DNA of 64,000 nucleotides from Corynebacterium occultum (GCF_009734425.1 NZ_CP046455.1:62001-126000); one strand, 5' to 3'; shown: positions 42,372-51,852, numbered from the stretch's first letter. The notes: generated by a model not told the origin, from the letters alone. Numbers and translations: made by a program.

Positions 42372-43484
42372 ATGCTCTCGCTTATCGACGCCCGCGCCCG
42401 CGCCCGGCGTTTCCTGGACTCCCATGAACGGGAACTCCTCGCCGGGGAGTTCGCCGGCTTCGGCTTCCCGCTGCGTCCCCCGACCGCGGCCCAGGCCGCC
42501 GGGGACACTCCCGCCACCAGGGAGTTCATCCGGCAGTGGCAGGGTCACCCCTATGTGGAGACGGCGCTGCGCAACTGGTCTTCCGTCGGTTTCGGCCGTC
42601 AGGAGGTGCCGGTGAGGGTGCAGCTGGACACCATCTCTCAGCTCGTGGATTTCACCGGTTATGAAGCCGAATGGGCGTCCCTGGTGGAGCGGCGGGAGCT
42701 GCTGGTTTCGGTGGTCGGCTCCCTGGCCCCGGTGATTGTGGCCCTGCCGCTGTGGCGGAATGAATCCCTGGCAGATCTGCGATTGGCTGGGGAAGTGGTG
42801 GAATGGTTCGAAAATCATCCTTCCTCCGGGGTGCTGCCCCGCGCCGTGGCCGTGGAAGGCGTGCACGGCAAGTGGCTGGAGAACCACCGACCACTGGTGG
42901 AAAGTCTGCTGGCTGGTCGGCACGGCTGGGAGGGCAGGGCCGACCTTGGGCTGGCGGCGCCCCCCAGGAGGGTTCGCCTGCGCTTCCATGATTCGGATGC
43001 GCCTGCCGGGCTGGGGGACATGGAGATTCCCCTGGCGGACCTGGCTCACCTGAGTGCACCTGAGGCGGTGATCATGGTGGAGAACCTCGAATCCTTCCTG
43101 GCGCTGCCCACCTGGCCCGGGGTGGTTCTTGCCTGGGGTGCCGGCTACCGGGCCGTCGACACCGTGCAGGCACCTTTCTTCCGGGAGACACCCCTGTTCT
43201 ACTGGGGTGACCTTGATGCCGACGGTTATGCGATCCTGGATGCCGTGCGCGCTCTGGTGCCTGAGACTCTCTCGGTCCTGATGGACGAGGCAACGGTGCA
43301 GCGTTGGAAACATCTCGGGGTGGAGGACCGCAGTTTCCAGCCCCGGATCTATGAGCGGCTTCTTGATGCCGAAAATGCTGGTCTGGATGCCCTGATCATG
43401 GGTGGGCACCTCCGCATCGAGCAGGAGCGGATCCGTTTCGATGTGGTGGTGGAGGCCTTTGAGACTGCGCTGGGCAGGGGATGA
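42372..43484 (+). CDS. jetD: Wadjet JetD / MksG (TOPRIM-like nuclease)
   Basis: The 370-residue protein has an N-terminal DUF3322-type arm domain (to about residue 200) and a C-terminal DUF2220 TOPRIM-like nuclease domain. The likely metal site includes Glu237 in VIMVENLESF and Asp280/Asp282 in YWGDLDADGY. A conserved VEGVHGKWLENHR segment (Glu162) precedes them. JetD cleaves circular plasmid DNA trapped by the JetABC motor. It starts one base after the jetC stop. All four subunits appear intact, so the system is probably active. Confidence 0.93.
   Translation: MLSLIDARARARRFLDSHERELLAGEFAGFGFPLRPPTAAQAAGDTPATREFIRQWQGHPYVETALRNWSSVGFGRQEVPVRVQLDTISQLVDFTGYEAEWASLVERRELLVSVVGSLAPVIVALPLWRNESLADLRLAGEVVEWFENHPSSGVLPRAVAVEGVHGKWLENHRPLVESLLAGRHGWEGRADLGLAAPPRRVRLRFHDSDAPAGLGDMEIPLADLAHLSAPEAVIMVENLESFLALPTWPGVVLAWGAGYRAVDTVQAPFFRETPLFYWGDLDADGYAILDAVRALVPETLSVLMDEATVQRWKHLGVEDRSFQPRIYERLLDAENAGLDALIMGGHLRIEQERIRFDVVVEAFETALGRG
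42380..42390 (+). repeat. GCTTATCGACG word, copy 4
   Basis: Exact copy at the very start of jetD, coding Ser-Leu-Ile-Asp-Ala with a CTT leucine codon. Confidence 0.6.
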
Positions 43485-43502
43485 CGGGAAAACTATGGGC
43501 GC

Positions 43503-44600
43503 TTATCGGTCCTGCTTAAGCACCTTCGGGAAGGGTTCCGCCTGATAGCGACGCAGCAGCTCATGCCCGTCCCTGCCGAAAATGGTGGGCACATCCGGGC
43601 CGTGGTTGATGCCGGATTCGCTGATGGCGGTGGTGGTGCCGTGGGAGAGCACATGTTCGCCGGGGGAGAGCTGGCGGATCGCCACACCCGCGATGCGGTC
43701 CGGGTGCTCTGCGAGGGCCTCACCGTAAATCAGGGGATCATGCTGCCCATCATCACCAACCAGGATCCACTGGATATCGGGGTATTCGATGATCAGGTTC
43801 CGCAGCTGCACCTTCTTGTGCTCCTGCCCGGAACGGAACATGCCGGTAGGTGTCGGACCCCAGTCAGTCAGCAACAGGGGACCGCTGGGAAGGCGGTGCT
43901 TGGCCAGGAAGAGTTCGAGGGTTTCGAAGGTGTTCCACGCTCCGGTGGAGAGGTAGAAGACCGGGGCCTGGGGGTGTTCCCTGAGCACCTCGGCATAGAA
44001 CTCGGCCATGCCGGGGACGGGTTTGCGGCTGCTGGTGTGCCGCACCCAGGAGTTCCATGCGGCGAGCAGGGCACGGGGCAACCAGGTCACCATGACGGTG
44101 TCATCGATATCCGAGACCAGCCCGATCTTCGCTGAGGAATCCACGATCAGCACCCTGGCGCTGACGGTTTCAGCTCCTTCGGCACTGATGCTCACCTCAT
44201 GCCAACCAGGTTTCAGACCATGGTCCTCGACCAGGACATCGATATAACCGTTGTCATCGGTCTTGGACTCCACCTGACGGTCCGCCACCTGGACACTGAC
44301 CGGTAGATCACCCACCTGGGTGGTGAAGAACTGCCGCCAGCCACGTTGCGCCTCCTGGCTTAATTCCTGGAACTGCCCGATCTGGGAACGGTGGGTGGAC
44401 TTCGGCAGGTGACCGGCCAGGGAAGCAGTGTCTGCTTCCGGGTCGGCCATGAGCACCCTGCCCAGCACCCTGACCCGGCGTTGGGAGCCGTATCCGGAGA
44501 AACCGGTGATCGCGGGAACCCAGCCGGCCTGTGCCTTACGCCTGGTTCCCGCCCGATTAATTCTGCCTTCGATCTTGCGCACAATATCTGAGATCGCCAT
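43503..44600 (-). CDS. App1-type phosphatase domain protein (DUF2183)
   Basis: The 365-residue protein has an N-terminal beta-rich part (VRVLGRVLMADPEADTA to about residue 150) and a C-terminal App1/DUF2183 domain of the HAD superfamily. The phosphate-acceptor motif is SDIDDTVMVTWL (Asp164, Asp166, Thr168), followed by FYLSTGAWNTFETLELFLA, GMFRSGQEHKKVQLRNLI and ILVGDDGQHDPLIYGEA. Yeast App1 dephosphorylates phosphatidate, and bacterial homologues are thought to act on lipids or similar substrates. It is convergent with the Wadjet operon and unlikely to belong to it. Confidence 0.88.
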   Translation of the reverse strand: MAISDIVRKIEGRINRAGTRRKAQAGWVPAITGFSGYGSQRRVRVLGRVLMADPEADTASLAGHLPKSTHRSQIGQFQELSQEAQRGWRQFFTTQVGDLPVSVQVADRQVESKTDDNGYIDVLVEDHGLKPGWHEVSISAEGAETVSARVLIVDSSAKIGLVSDIDDTVMVTWLPRALLAAWNSWVRHTSSRKPVPGMAEFYAEVLREHPQAPVFYLSTGAWNTFETLELFLAKHRLPSGPLLLTDWGPTPTGMFRSGQEHKKVQLRNLIIEYPDIQWILVGDDGQHDPLIYGEALAEHPDRIAGVAIRQLSPGEHVLSHGTTTAISESGINHGPDVPTIFGRDGHELLRRYQAEPFPKVLKQDR

Positions 44601-44644
44601 GCCACCGACACTAGCGACTCAACCATCCCGCCGCGCCACGAAAG

Positions 44645-45697
44645 CTATGCCGGGTAGACCAGGGGTCGGGTGATCCGGATGGACACCGCCTCATCCACCC
44701 TTGGGCGGGGGCCACGGACCGCAGCCCGGAAACGGTGCCCCGATTCGGTCTCCACGGTGAGACTGAAGTACTCACCGGCGAACAGCACTGAGGCAACCCG
44801 GGCCGGCACTGCACCCGGGGTACCCGGTGGGAGCGTCTCGACGGCCGCGGGAAGCACCGCCAGCTGTACTACTCCCGTGGTGGTTCCCATATCGCCGATC
44901 AGCTCCACTTCTGCCTGGGACCAGCTCAAACCGAGTGCCGGGCAGGTGACACGGGCATCGTCAAGCGAGCCCTCCAGCACTGCGGCATCGGCGATGAAGG
45001 CGGCAACCTGGGCAGTTGCGGGACGTCGGGTCAGTTCTGCCGGTTCCGCGATCTGCTGCACTTCGCCAGCCATCAACACCACCACGCGATCCGCGATGGA
45101 CAATGCCTCCGCACGGTCATGGGTGACATGCACCGTGGTCAACCCTTGCCGTCGGGTGAGTGAAACCAGCTCACGGCGCAGACTGTCCCGCAGGGGCTCA
45201 TCCAGGGCGGAAAGAGCTTCATCCAGCAGCAGCACCCTGGGGTCAGCGATGATGGCCCGGGCCAGGGCGACACGCTGCTGTTGACCACCGGAGAGGCTGG
45301 CTGGTTTGCGGGAACCATAACCGCCGAGCCCCACCAGTTCCAGCGCCTCCCGCACCCTGCGCTCCCGCTCCGGACGAGCGACCTTAGCCTGCTTGAGCGG
45401 GTAGGCCACATTCGCGGCGACGGACATGTGCGGCCACACCGCATGCTGTTGGAAGACCATGCCCATCCGTCGCTTCTCCGGGGGCACCCTGGTGACATCA
45501 CGACCCTGGATATGCAGAGAACCCGAACTGGGCTGCAGGAAACCGGCGATGGTGCGCAACAGTGTGGTTTTACCGGAACCCGAGGGGCCGATCAACGCCA
45601 GGAACTCCTCCTCCGCCACCTCCAGGTTGACCCGGGAAAGGCCGGTGGTGCCATCCGGGAAGACAACCGTGAGATCTTGAATATCAATTGCCGCCAT
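44645..45697 (-). CDS. ABC transporter ATP-binding protein (FbpC-like)
   Basis: The 350-residue protein (from MAAIDIQDLTVVF) has Walker A LIGPSGSGKTTLLRTIAG, Q-loop MVFQQHAVWPHMSV, signature SLSGGQQQRVALARAI, Walker B VLLLDEALSALD and the H-loop VHVTHDRAEAL, plus a C-terminal TOBE-like regulatory part. It energises uptake by the permease encoded just upstream in the transcript. The three genes are read leftwards, binding protein first. The start at 45697 is preferred over longer frames because it lies four bases after the permease stop. Confidence 0.92.
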   Translation of the reverse strand: MAAIDIQDLTVVFPDGTTGLSRVNLEVAEEEFLALIGPSGSGKTTLLRTIAGFLQPSSGSLHIQGRDVTRVPPEKRRMGMVFQQHAVWPHMSVAANVAYPLKQAKVARPERERRVREALELVGLGGYGSRKPASLSGGQQQRVALARAIIADPRVLLLDEALSALDEPLRDSLRRELVSLTRRQGLTTVHVTHDRAEALSIADRVVVLMAGEVQQIAEPAELTRRPATAQVAAFIADAAVLEGSLDDARVTCPALGLSWSQAEVELIGDMGTTTGVVQLAVLPAAVETLPPGTPGAVPARVASVLFAGEYFSLTVETESGHRFRAAVRGPRPRVDEAVSIRITRPLVYPA

Positions 45698-45701
45698 AAA
45701 T

Positions 45702-47345
45702 TTACATCCTTTCGGCAATGTTTCGGGGGCGCGTCGGCGTCGCGGTGCCAGACACCCCACGCACCGTCAACGCGAGAGCGATAATACCGACAGCTGCAAA
45801 GAGCAGGGACAATGCCGATGCCTGGTTATAGTCGCCGGCCTGCTGCAGGTTGAACACCTGGACCCCCAGGGTGGTGGTGCCGGGTGCTATCAACAGCACT
45901 GAAACCGTCAGCTCCCGCACGGCGGTGACTGCCACCAGCACTGCCCCGGAGATTGCGGCGGGAACCGCCATTGCACCGGTGGTGTCCAGCAGGGAACGAA
46001 CCTTCCCGGCGCCACTGATCCGGGCCGCCTCCTCCACCGCCAGAGGAGTCTGTCGCAGCGGAGCCCGCACCGCCTGGAGCACCAAGGCAGTGAAAGCGCA
46101 GACGTAGGCACCCAGAATCACCCAGATGGTGTTGTAGGTACCGGTGTAGCGACCCAGAATCAACCACCCCACACCGATGATCAGCCCCGGCAATGCAGTG
46201 GGGAGCAACACCACCAGAGTCATCGGTGTGTTCCAGCGTGAAGTGGTCCGGGTGACCAGCAAACCCACCAGCCAGCCCAACACGCCACAGATCAGTGCGG
46301 CCATGAGCGCCAGGAAAAGCGAGTTGCTCAACCCGTCGATGGTGCGCGGATTGCTCAACACCTTTTCGAAATTACCCAGACTGATGTTTTCCAAGGTGAA
46401 GGGAACACCCGGGGCGGGGAGCAACGCACGGTAAGCCAGACCCAGAATCGGCAGGAGGGTGATCCCCAGCCCCAACACCCAGGCCAAGGCGGTGATCGGA
46501 CCCCGTGCCAGACCCAGACGGAAACGCAGGGCGTTGCCGGTGTGCTGCAGCTTCGAGCCCGCATAGAGCGAGACCGCATGGTCCGCGACTACCGCAGCAA
46601 CACCCAGCAGCAGCAGCAGGACACCCACCGTGGAGGTCACCTGCAGTGGATTCGGGATGGTGCCGGAATTCATGAAGCGGTAGATCATCGTCGCCAGTGT
46701 CTCGAAGCGCGCGGGGGAGCCCAGCAGGGCCGGGATACCGAAGTCTGCGAGGTTGGCCACCGCGGTCAGGGTGAAGGAGCTCAACAGTGCCGGGCGCAGC
46801 AGCGGCAGGGTGACGGTGCGCAACACCGTGAGAGTGTCGGCACCGGCGACCCGGGCAGCCTGCTCCAGGTCTGCCGGGATGGAGCGCAGCGCCGCAGCCA
46901 CGATCACGTAGACGATGGGGTAGGAGTGCAGGGTCATCAGCGCCGTGACCCCGTCTGCGCCGTAGACATTCCAGATCTCGGTGCCGAAGAAGCGGTTCAG
47001 CCCCTGGTTGGGTCCGAAGAGCTGCAGCCAGGCGATCGCCCCGACGAAGGGCGGGATCAACAGGGGGGAGAGCAGGAAGAGTCTTAGTACACCTGTGCCA
47101 CGGGCATCGGTGCGGTCCAACAGCAGAGCGATGAGTGTCCCGATCACCACCGCCCCCACCGCGGAGAGGAAAGTGGTGTACACCGAGTTCCACACCGTGG
47201 TCCCCAGGTCCTCCTCAAGCAACACCGGAATCTGGTTGGCACCCAGAGCGAGGGAGATCACCAGGGAGAGTGGGGTGAGGAACAGTCCAATGACGATGAG
47301 CCACACCCCGATCCGGAGTGTGGCCAAAGAGGAAATTAACCGCAT
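45702..47345 (-). CDS. Two-domain ABC permease (FbpB-like iron(III) transporter)
   Basis: The 547-residue protein has about 12 membrane helices in two homologous halves, each with the ATPase-coupling EAA-type loop: DLEQAARVAGADTLTVLRTVTLPLLRPAL in the first and AVEEAARISGAGKVRSLLDTTG in the second. Fused permeases of this size are typical of FbpB-type ferric iron systems. It lies between the binding protein (3-base gap) and the ATPase. Confidence 0.9.
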   Translation of the reverse strand: MRLISSLATLRIGVWLIVIGLFLTPLSLVISLALGANQIPVLLEEDLGTTVWNSVYTTFLSAVGAVVIGTLIALLLDRTDARGTGVLRLFLLSPLLIPPFVGAIAWLQLFGPNQGLNRFFGTEIWNVYGADGVTALMTLHSYPIVYVIVAAALRSIPADLEQAARVAGADTLTVLRTVTLPLLRPALLSSFTLTAVANLADFGIPALLGSPARFETLATMIYRFMNSGTIPNPLQVTSTVGVLLLLLGVAAVVADHAVSLYAGSKLQHTGNALRFRLGLARGPITALAWVLGLGITLLPILGLAYRALLPAPGVPFTLENISLGNFEKVLSNPRTIDGLSNSLFLALMAALICGVLGWLVGLLVTRTTSRWNTPMTLVVLLPTALPGLIIGVGWLILGRYTGTYNTIWVILGAYVCAFTALVLQAVRAPLRQTPLAVEEAARISGAGKVRSLLDTTGAMAVPAAISGAVLVAVTAVRELTVSVLLIAPGTTTLGVQVFNLQQAGDYNQASALSLLFAAVGIIALALTVRGVSGTATPTRPRNIAERM

Positions 47346-47348
47346 GTG

Positions 47349-48410
47349 TTAATTCATTGCGTTCTGGAAGAGCTCTACAGCGGCATCCTTGTCATCGGTG
47401 ACAACCTGCAGGTCCGGGGTCATCAGGGCAATGTCAGCGAGTGCCGGTGCACCCGCGGGGGTGCCCACATCCTCACGTACCGGCAGGTAGTTCTGCTCCA
47501 CGGCGATCTGCTGTGCCTCCTCGGAGAGCAGGAAGTTGATGTAGAGCTCAGCTGCCTCCTTATTCTCGGAGGCCTCGAAGACACCGGCTGGCTCAGTGAT
47601 GAAGGGGACACCATCGCTGGGGTACAGCAGGTCGATCGGGGAACCCTCGGCAGCCAGATCGCGAACGAGGTAGTCCACGACAATGCCGATCGGGTGGCCG
47701 CCACCGGCGATCTCCTGGGAGGTCGGGCCATTGGAGGCGGCGATCATCGGCGCATTCTCACCCAGGGCGTTGATCCACTCCTCGCCAAGGTTCTCATCGT
47801 TCTTCCACACCGAGGCGTTGAAGGCAGCGGCACCGGAGACCGCCGGATCCGGCATGACCAGCTGACCGGCATATTTCGGGTCAGTCAGATCGGCCCAGGA
47901 CTGCGGCAGCTCAGACTCCTTCACCAGCTCGGAGTTATAGGCGATCACGGTCGGGATGATGCGCGTGCCGACGTAGTAACCATCCTCATCCACGGCCTCC
48001 TCGATCAGGTCTGCGGTGTCGATGTCCTGCAGCTGGGCCAGGTCACCCTCGGCGGCATAGGTTTCAAAGGTGGGGGAATCCGCAGCCCAGAGCACATCCG
48101 CCTCAATATCACCGGATTCCTTCTCGGCGGCGATACGGGCGTTCAGATCACCGGTACCGGCCCGGTACACCTCGACCTCGATCTCGGGGTGGGCGGCCAT
48201 GAAAGCGGCATTGATTTCATCGACCTTGGCCTCCGGCTCGGAGGTGTAGACGGTCAGGATGGTCTTCTCCCCATCCGCTGTGGCAGTGGTGGCTGCAGCA
48301 TCTTCAGATTCGCTCGGCTCAGCGCAGGCGCTCAGGACCGCGGCGGAGGTAGCGAGGGCTGCAAGGGATAGCAGTGCCCGCTTGGACAGACGCAGGGAGG
48401 GAGACAACAT
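47349..48410 (-). CDS. Iron(III)-type extracellular solute-binding lipoprotein (FbpA-like)
   Basis: The 353-residue protein has a lipoprotein signal with lipobox LSAC (Cys29), then LTVYTSEPEAKVDEINAAF, YRAGTGDLNARIAAEKESG and ADVLWAADSPTFETY, a class II binding-protein fold as in FbpA/AfuA. YNSELVKESELPQSWADL and GGGHPIGIVVDYL are also typical. It would capture a ferric or related anion complex outside the membrane and feed the permease. I saw no good DtxR box in the 140 bases upstream, so the ligand remains unproven; phosphonate-type ligands are an alternative. Confidence 0.88.
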   Translation of the reverse strand: MLSPSLRLSKRALLSLAALATSAAVLSACAEPSESEDAAATTATADGEKTILTVYTSEPEAKVDEINAAFMAAHPEIEVEVYRAGTGDLNARIAAEKESGDIEADVLWAADSPTFETYAAEGDLAQLQDIDTADLIEEAVDEDGYYVGTRIIPTVIAYNSELVKESELPQSWADLTDPKYAGQLVMPDPAVSGAAAFNASVWKNDENLGEEWINALGENAPMIAASNGPTSQEIAGGGHPIGIVVDYLVRDLAAEGSPIDLLYPSDGVPFITEPAGVFEASENKEAAELYINFLLSEEAQQIAVEQNYLPVREDVGTPAGAPALADIALMTPDLQVVTDDKDAAVELFQNAMN

Positions 48411-48732
48411 GGTTTTAGCCTCTCGATTAAAGAATGTTCTATACGTGGAAATAATATGGTGACATGAAACAGCTGATCCCGCAGCTCAAGCTGAACATTT
48501 TTCAGTATCTGCTCAGGATTTCAGTTTCAGGAAGTGCGGAGCCGGATGCGGAGTGACGCTGCTTGGAGGTGAGGGAATTTTCCTCCCCCTTCAGTCGTTG
48601 CACCCACACCGGGGTCATTCAGGTTCGGTGGCCGGGCGGTCGGTTAAACAGGCCGATGGTGTTGGCTGCTCCCCCAGCAGGAAGCTGGCAGAACTGCCCC
48701 GGGAAACCGCGATCAGAAGGAGATTTCTCCCC
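48411..48732. other. Divergent intergenic region, binding protein and MDR gene
   Basis: No gene seen. The part near the binding-protein gene (48420-48470) is AT-rich and contains its promoter. A weak TTTAATCGAGAGGCTAAAA resemblance to a DtxR site is too poor to call. Confidence 0.45.
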
Positions 48733-49743
48733 ATGACAGATTCTTTGAGTACCCAGATCGAATTGGCCAGCCGCCCCCAGGGCATGCCGGAGCTGAAGAA
48801 CTTCCGCACCGTGCAGATCGAACTTCCTGACCTCCTCGAAGGCGAGGTACGGGTCCGAAATGAGTACATCTCAGTGGACCCCTATATGCGAGGACGGATG
48901 TCAGGGGCCAAGAGCTACATTCCGCCTTTTGAGCTCGGCGAGACCATGGGCGGGGGCGCGGTGGGAACCGTCATTGAATCCCGTGCCGCGGAACTACCGG
49001 TGGGCACCCTGGTCAGCAGTGCCCATGGCTGGCGGGACATCGCCCAGGGCCAGGCAGCGGAATTCAGTCCCCGCCCAGCCCTGGAGGGTGTCTCACCATC
49101 CCTCTACCTGGGTCTACTCGGCATGCCCGGTTTGACCGCCTATGTGGGCCTGCGGGGAATCGCGGAGCTCCGGGAGGGTGATGTCCTCTTCGTTTCCGGT
49201 GCTGCCGGAGCGGTGGGTTCCGCGGTAGGGCAGTTCGCCAGACTGATGGGGGCTTCCCGGGTGATCGGATCCGCGGGCAGTGAGGAAAAAACCGAACTGT
49301 TGAAGCAGAAGTACGGCTTTGACACCGTGATCAACTACAAGAAGGGGCCGATCCGCCAGCAGCTCACCCATGCCGCCTCGGAGGGGATAGACGTGTACTT
49401 CGACAATGTCGGCGGGGATCACCTGGAGGCGGCACTTGATGTGCTCAAACCTCATGGCCGGGTCGCGCTCTGTGGTGCGATCAGTCAGTACAACAATGAA
49501 AAGCCGGAACCGGGGCCCGACAATCTGGGGCAGATCGTGATGAAGAAGCTGAAGCTGCAGGGCTTCATCGTCGGTGACCACCTGGAGTACCGCGAGGAGT
49601 TTGAGACAGTGGTCGGGGAGTGGTTCCGCCAGGGCCGGATCTCCTATGACGAGACCGTCGTGGAGGGCATCGAAGAAGCACCGAGGGCCTTCATCGAACT
49701 CTTGCAGGGTGGAAATATCGGCAAGATGGTGGTCAAGGTTTAG
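48733..49743 (+). CDS. CurA-like NADP-dependent oxidoreductase
   Basis: The 336-residue protein from MTDSLSTQIELASRPQGMP is a zinc-free MDR enzyme of the CurA/leukotriene B4 dehydrogenase group: EYISVDPYMRGRMS, then LYLGLLGMPGLTAYVGL, VSGAAGAVGSAVGQFARLMGA, FDNVGGDHLEAALDVL and ICGAISQYN-like LCGAISQYN. Such enzymes reduce the double bond of enones or 2-alkenals using NADPH. The start at 48733 has an AAGGAG site ten bases upstream; the longer frame does not. Confidence 0.92.
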   Translation: MTDSLSTQIELASRPQGMPELKNFRTVQIELPDLLEGEVRVRNEYISVDPYMRGRMSGAKSYIPPFELGETMGGGAVGTVIESRAAELPVGTLVSSAHGWRDIAQGQAAEFSPRPALEGVSPSLYLGLLGMPGLTAYVGLRGIAELREGDVLFVSGAAGAVGSAVGQFARLMGASRVIGSAGSEEKTELLKQKYGFDTVINYKKGPIRQQLTHAASEGIDVYFDNVGGDHLEAALDVLKPHGRVALCGAISQYNNEKPEPGPDNLGQIVMKKLKLQGFIVGDHLEYREEFETVVGEWFRQGRISYDETVVEGIEEAPRAFIELLQGGNIGKMVVKV

Positions 49744-49811
49744 TCCAGGGGGAGGTGCCGCTCAGCTCCAGGTTGACCGCAGACCTGTGCGCAGTGGCGC
49801 ACAATGGGGAC

Positions 49812-50309
49812 ATGAACATCACCGCGCTTCTCCAGGATCTGTCCCAACGGCCCATCCAGGCGGTGGAACAGCTGCCCCACTTAAGTGCTGAGCAGCTCAA
49901 CGCACACCCCGGCGGTCACCCCAACTCCATCGCCTGGCTGCTCTGGCACAGTGGGCGGGAGGTGGATGTGCAGCTTTCCCACCTCAGCGGAACACCGGAG
50001 GTCTGGGAGGATTTCCGCCAACGTTTCAACCTGGGTGAGGTGGGTGACTCCCTGGGCTATGGCCACAGCCCGGAGCAGGCCGCCGAGATCGTGGTGGAAG
50101 ATCAGCAGCTGCTGATCGACTACCTCCGGGCCGCGCTCAACGCATGTGGTGTTTATATCGCCGGGCTCAGCGAGGCTGACCTGGCGGAGATCATCGATCA
50201 CAATTGGGACCCGGCCGTCACCCGCGGGGCCCGGCTGATCTCCATCCTCGATGATGCGGCGCAGCATGTCGGCCAGGCCGCCTATGCGGCGGGCATCCTG
50301 AATCGTTGA
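49812..50309 (+). CDS. DinB-family protein (putative thiol transferase fold)
   Basis: The 165-residue protein from MNITALLQDLSQRPI is a four-helix DinB-like protein, with AEQLNAHPGGHPNSIAWLLWHSGREVD near the N-terminus and DDAAQHVGQAAYAAGIL at the end. The histidines in WHSGREVD and AQHVGQ are the usual metal ligands. In actinobacteria many DinB proteins use mycothiol in detoxification. It follows the CurA-like gene by 68 bases, which fits an electrophile-detoxification unit, but the substrate is unknown. Confidence 0.85.
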   Translation: MNITALLQDLSQRPIQAVEQLPHLSAEQLNAHPGGHPNSIAWLLWHSGREVDVQLSHLSGTPEVWEDFRQRFNLGEVGDSLGYGHSPEQAAEIVVEDQQLLIDYLRAALNACGVYIAGLSEADLAEIIDHNWDPAVTRGARLISILDDAAQHVGQAAYAAGILNR

Positions 50310-50319
50310 GCGGGGTTTT

Positions 50320-51648
50320 CTAGGCTCCCACGAATGCGTTCACCAGGGACCGGTAGGCCTTGACCGTCAGGTCCAGGTCCTCCAGGTGGAGGTGTTCATC
50401 ATGGGTGTGCAGCTGCGCGAAAACATCGGAAAGGGTGCGTTCCCTGGCATGCAACGCGAAACCATAGCCCACCCCACCCAGACGACGGCCAAAGCGCAGG
50501 TCAGAGCCGCCGGCTGAGATCGTCGGCACCACCGGGACGCCGGGGAAGAACTCATCGAAAGTCTCCAGGATGGCCTCGTAGAGGGGGCCGTCGGTACGCG
50601 AGACGGTGGCGGGCTCAGAGATCAACCTTTCGATACGGACCTCATCGGCCAGATCCCCCAGACTCTCGCGGAGGATGGCATCAACATCTTCATCGGTGGT
50701 GCCGGGCAGGGGGCGGATATCCAGTTCCAGGTGCGCCTTGGAGGGCAGCACATTAATGGCACCGCCGGCGCGGATCACAGTTTCCGCGATGGTCAGGTGG
50801 CTCATCGCATCCGAATATCCGGCCAGGCGGCCGAATTTCTCATAGGCCGCCGGGTCGGTACCTTCCAGCAGTGCCTGCTCGGTGGTCGCATCGAAACGGA
50901 AGGCCTTCACATAGCCCTGCCAGAGCTCATCGGAGCTGACCGGGGGCTTGATCAGGGAGATGCGGCGGGCGACTTCGGCGATCTTCGCCACGGTGGACTC
51001 CCGACCGAAGGGGGTGGAACCGTGGCCGGCGTCCCCGGTGACGTGCAGGCGACGCTGGGCGGCACCCTTCTCACCGACGACGACCACCAGAGCATCGCTG
51101 CCATCAGCGACCGGGAGGTGGGAACCACCAGTCTCGGAGAGGCAGTTCCGCCAACTGAAGGCCTCCGGCTCATGCTCGGAGATCCACTTCGCGCCCAACC
51201 CACCCCGGGCCTCCTCATCAGCCAGACCCACGAAGGTGAGGGTGCCGCGGGGCCGACCCCGGTGGGCCAGCTCGCGGGTGACGGCGGCCATGGTCGCCGT
51301 GATGAAGAGCATGTCCATCGTGCCGCGGCCGTAGATGCGGCCGTCGATAAGCTCCCCACCGTGGGGGTCCTTGCTCCAGCGGTCGATGTCCACCGGGACG
51401 ACATCGGTGTGGCCGAGCAGGGTCAACGGTTCGGCGGTGTCATCGGTGCCGGGGACGGTGAAGGCGACTGACACTCGGCCGGGGTGCGGTTCGAAACGCT
51501 GGACCTCGACATTCGGGGTGTCCTTGAAGAACTCCTCCAGGGTGATGGCATTGCGGTACTCCTCGCCGGAATCAGCGGTCAGATCATTCACGCAGGCATT
51601 GCGCACCATGGTCTGGAGCAGCTCGAGGGTGTCATCGTAGAGGGTCAT
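50320..51648 (-). CDS. M20-family metallopeptidase
   Basis: The 442-residue protein (from MTLYDDTLELLQTMVRN) is an M20/M25 dipeptidase-like enzyme: zinc motif LLGHTDVVPVD, RIYGRGTMDML, the catalytic Glu pair in GLADEEARGGLGAKW, an inserted dimerisation domain, and the last metal ligand near HTHDEHLHLEDL. It probably hydrolyses dipeptides or N-acyl amino acids in the cytoplasm. The divergent 51649-51852 region is shared with bioB and carries two inverted operator-like sites. An earlier in-frame methionine exists but has no better ribosome site. Confidence 0.9.
   Translation of the reverse strand: MTLYDDTLELLQTMVRNACVNDLTADSGEEYRNAITLEEFFKDTPNVEVQRFEPHPGRVSVAFTVPGTDDTAEPLTLLGHTDVVPVDIDRWSKDPHGGELIDGRIYGRGTMDMLFITATMAAVTRELAHRGRPRGTLTFVGLADEEARGGLGAKWISEHEPEAFSWRNCLSETGGSHLPVADGSDALVVVVGEKGAAQRRLHVTGDAGHGSTPFGRESTVAKIAEVARRISLIKPPVSSDELWQGYVKAFRFDATTEQALLEGTDPAAYEKFGRLAGYSDAMSHLTIAETVIRAGGAINVLPSKAHLELDIRPLPGTTDEDVDAILRESLGDLADEVRIERLISEPATVSRTDGPLYEAILETFDEFFPGVPVVPTISAGGSDLRFGRRLGGVGYGFALHARERTLSDVFAQLHTHDEHLHLEDLDLTVKAYRSLVNAFVGA
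51342..51352 (-). repeat. GCTTATCGACG word, copy 5
   Basis: Exact copy on the coding strand of the M20 peptidase gene, reading GAG CTT ATC GAC GGC with a CTT leucine codon. Confidence 0.6.
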
Positions 51649-51765
51649 CTGGGGGTTTCCGCCTTTCATGAGGTCAACGGCTCCACTGTAGGTGAGGGAC
51701 AGGTGGCGGGTGGTTTCTCTCCCTCGGAAAACTGAATCTGTCAATTATCAATTCCTACCCCATTA

Positions 51766-51780
51766 TTGAACGGCGTTTAG
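51766..51780. promoter_or_regulatory. bioB operator half-unit 1: TTGAACGGCGTTTAG
   Basis: This site is repeated in inverted orientation at 51813-51827; both fit the pattern TTGAAC-N3-GTTTAG. C. glutamicum BioQ binds TGAAC-N3-GTTAC-type sites upstream of biotin genes, so a BioQ-like repressor is the likely partner. TTGAAC could also serve as a -35 box with TTAAAG near 51790 as a -10. Confidence 0.65.
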
Positions 51781-51812
51781 TTCTGTGGGTTAAAGTGAAC
51801 GCTGTCCCGTCA

Positions 51813-51827
51813 CTAAACAGTGTTCAA
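51813..51827. promoter_or_regulatory. bioB operator half-unit 2: CTAAACAGTGTTCAA
   Basis: Inverted counterpart of 51766-51780; the flanking CATTATTGAAC word is also shared. It lies 25 bases before the bioB start codon, well placed to block transcription. BioQ-type control is inferred from the motif. Confidence 0.65.
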
Positions 51828-51852
51828 TAATGGTCTTTCAAGGAGTTACGCC

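Noticed and set aside
48411..48470. Possible DtxR iron box upstream of the FbpA-like gene
   Set aside because: The best stretch agrees poorly with TTAGGTTAGSCTAACCTAA and lacks symmetry.
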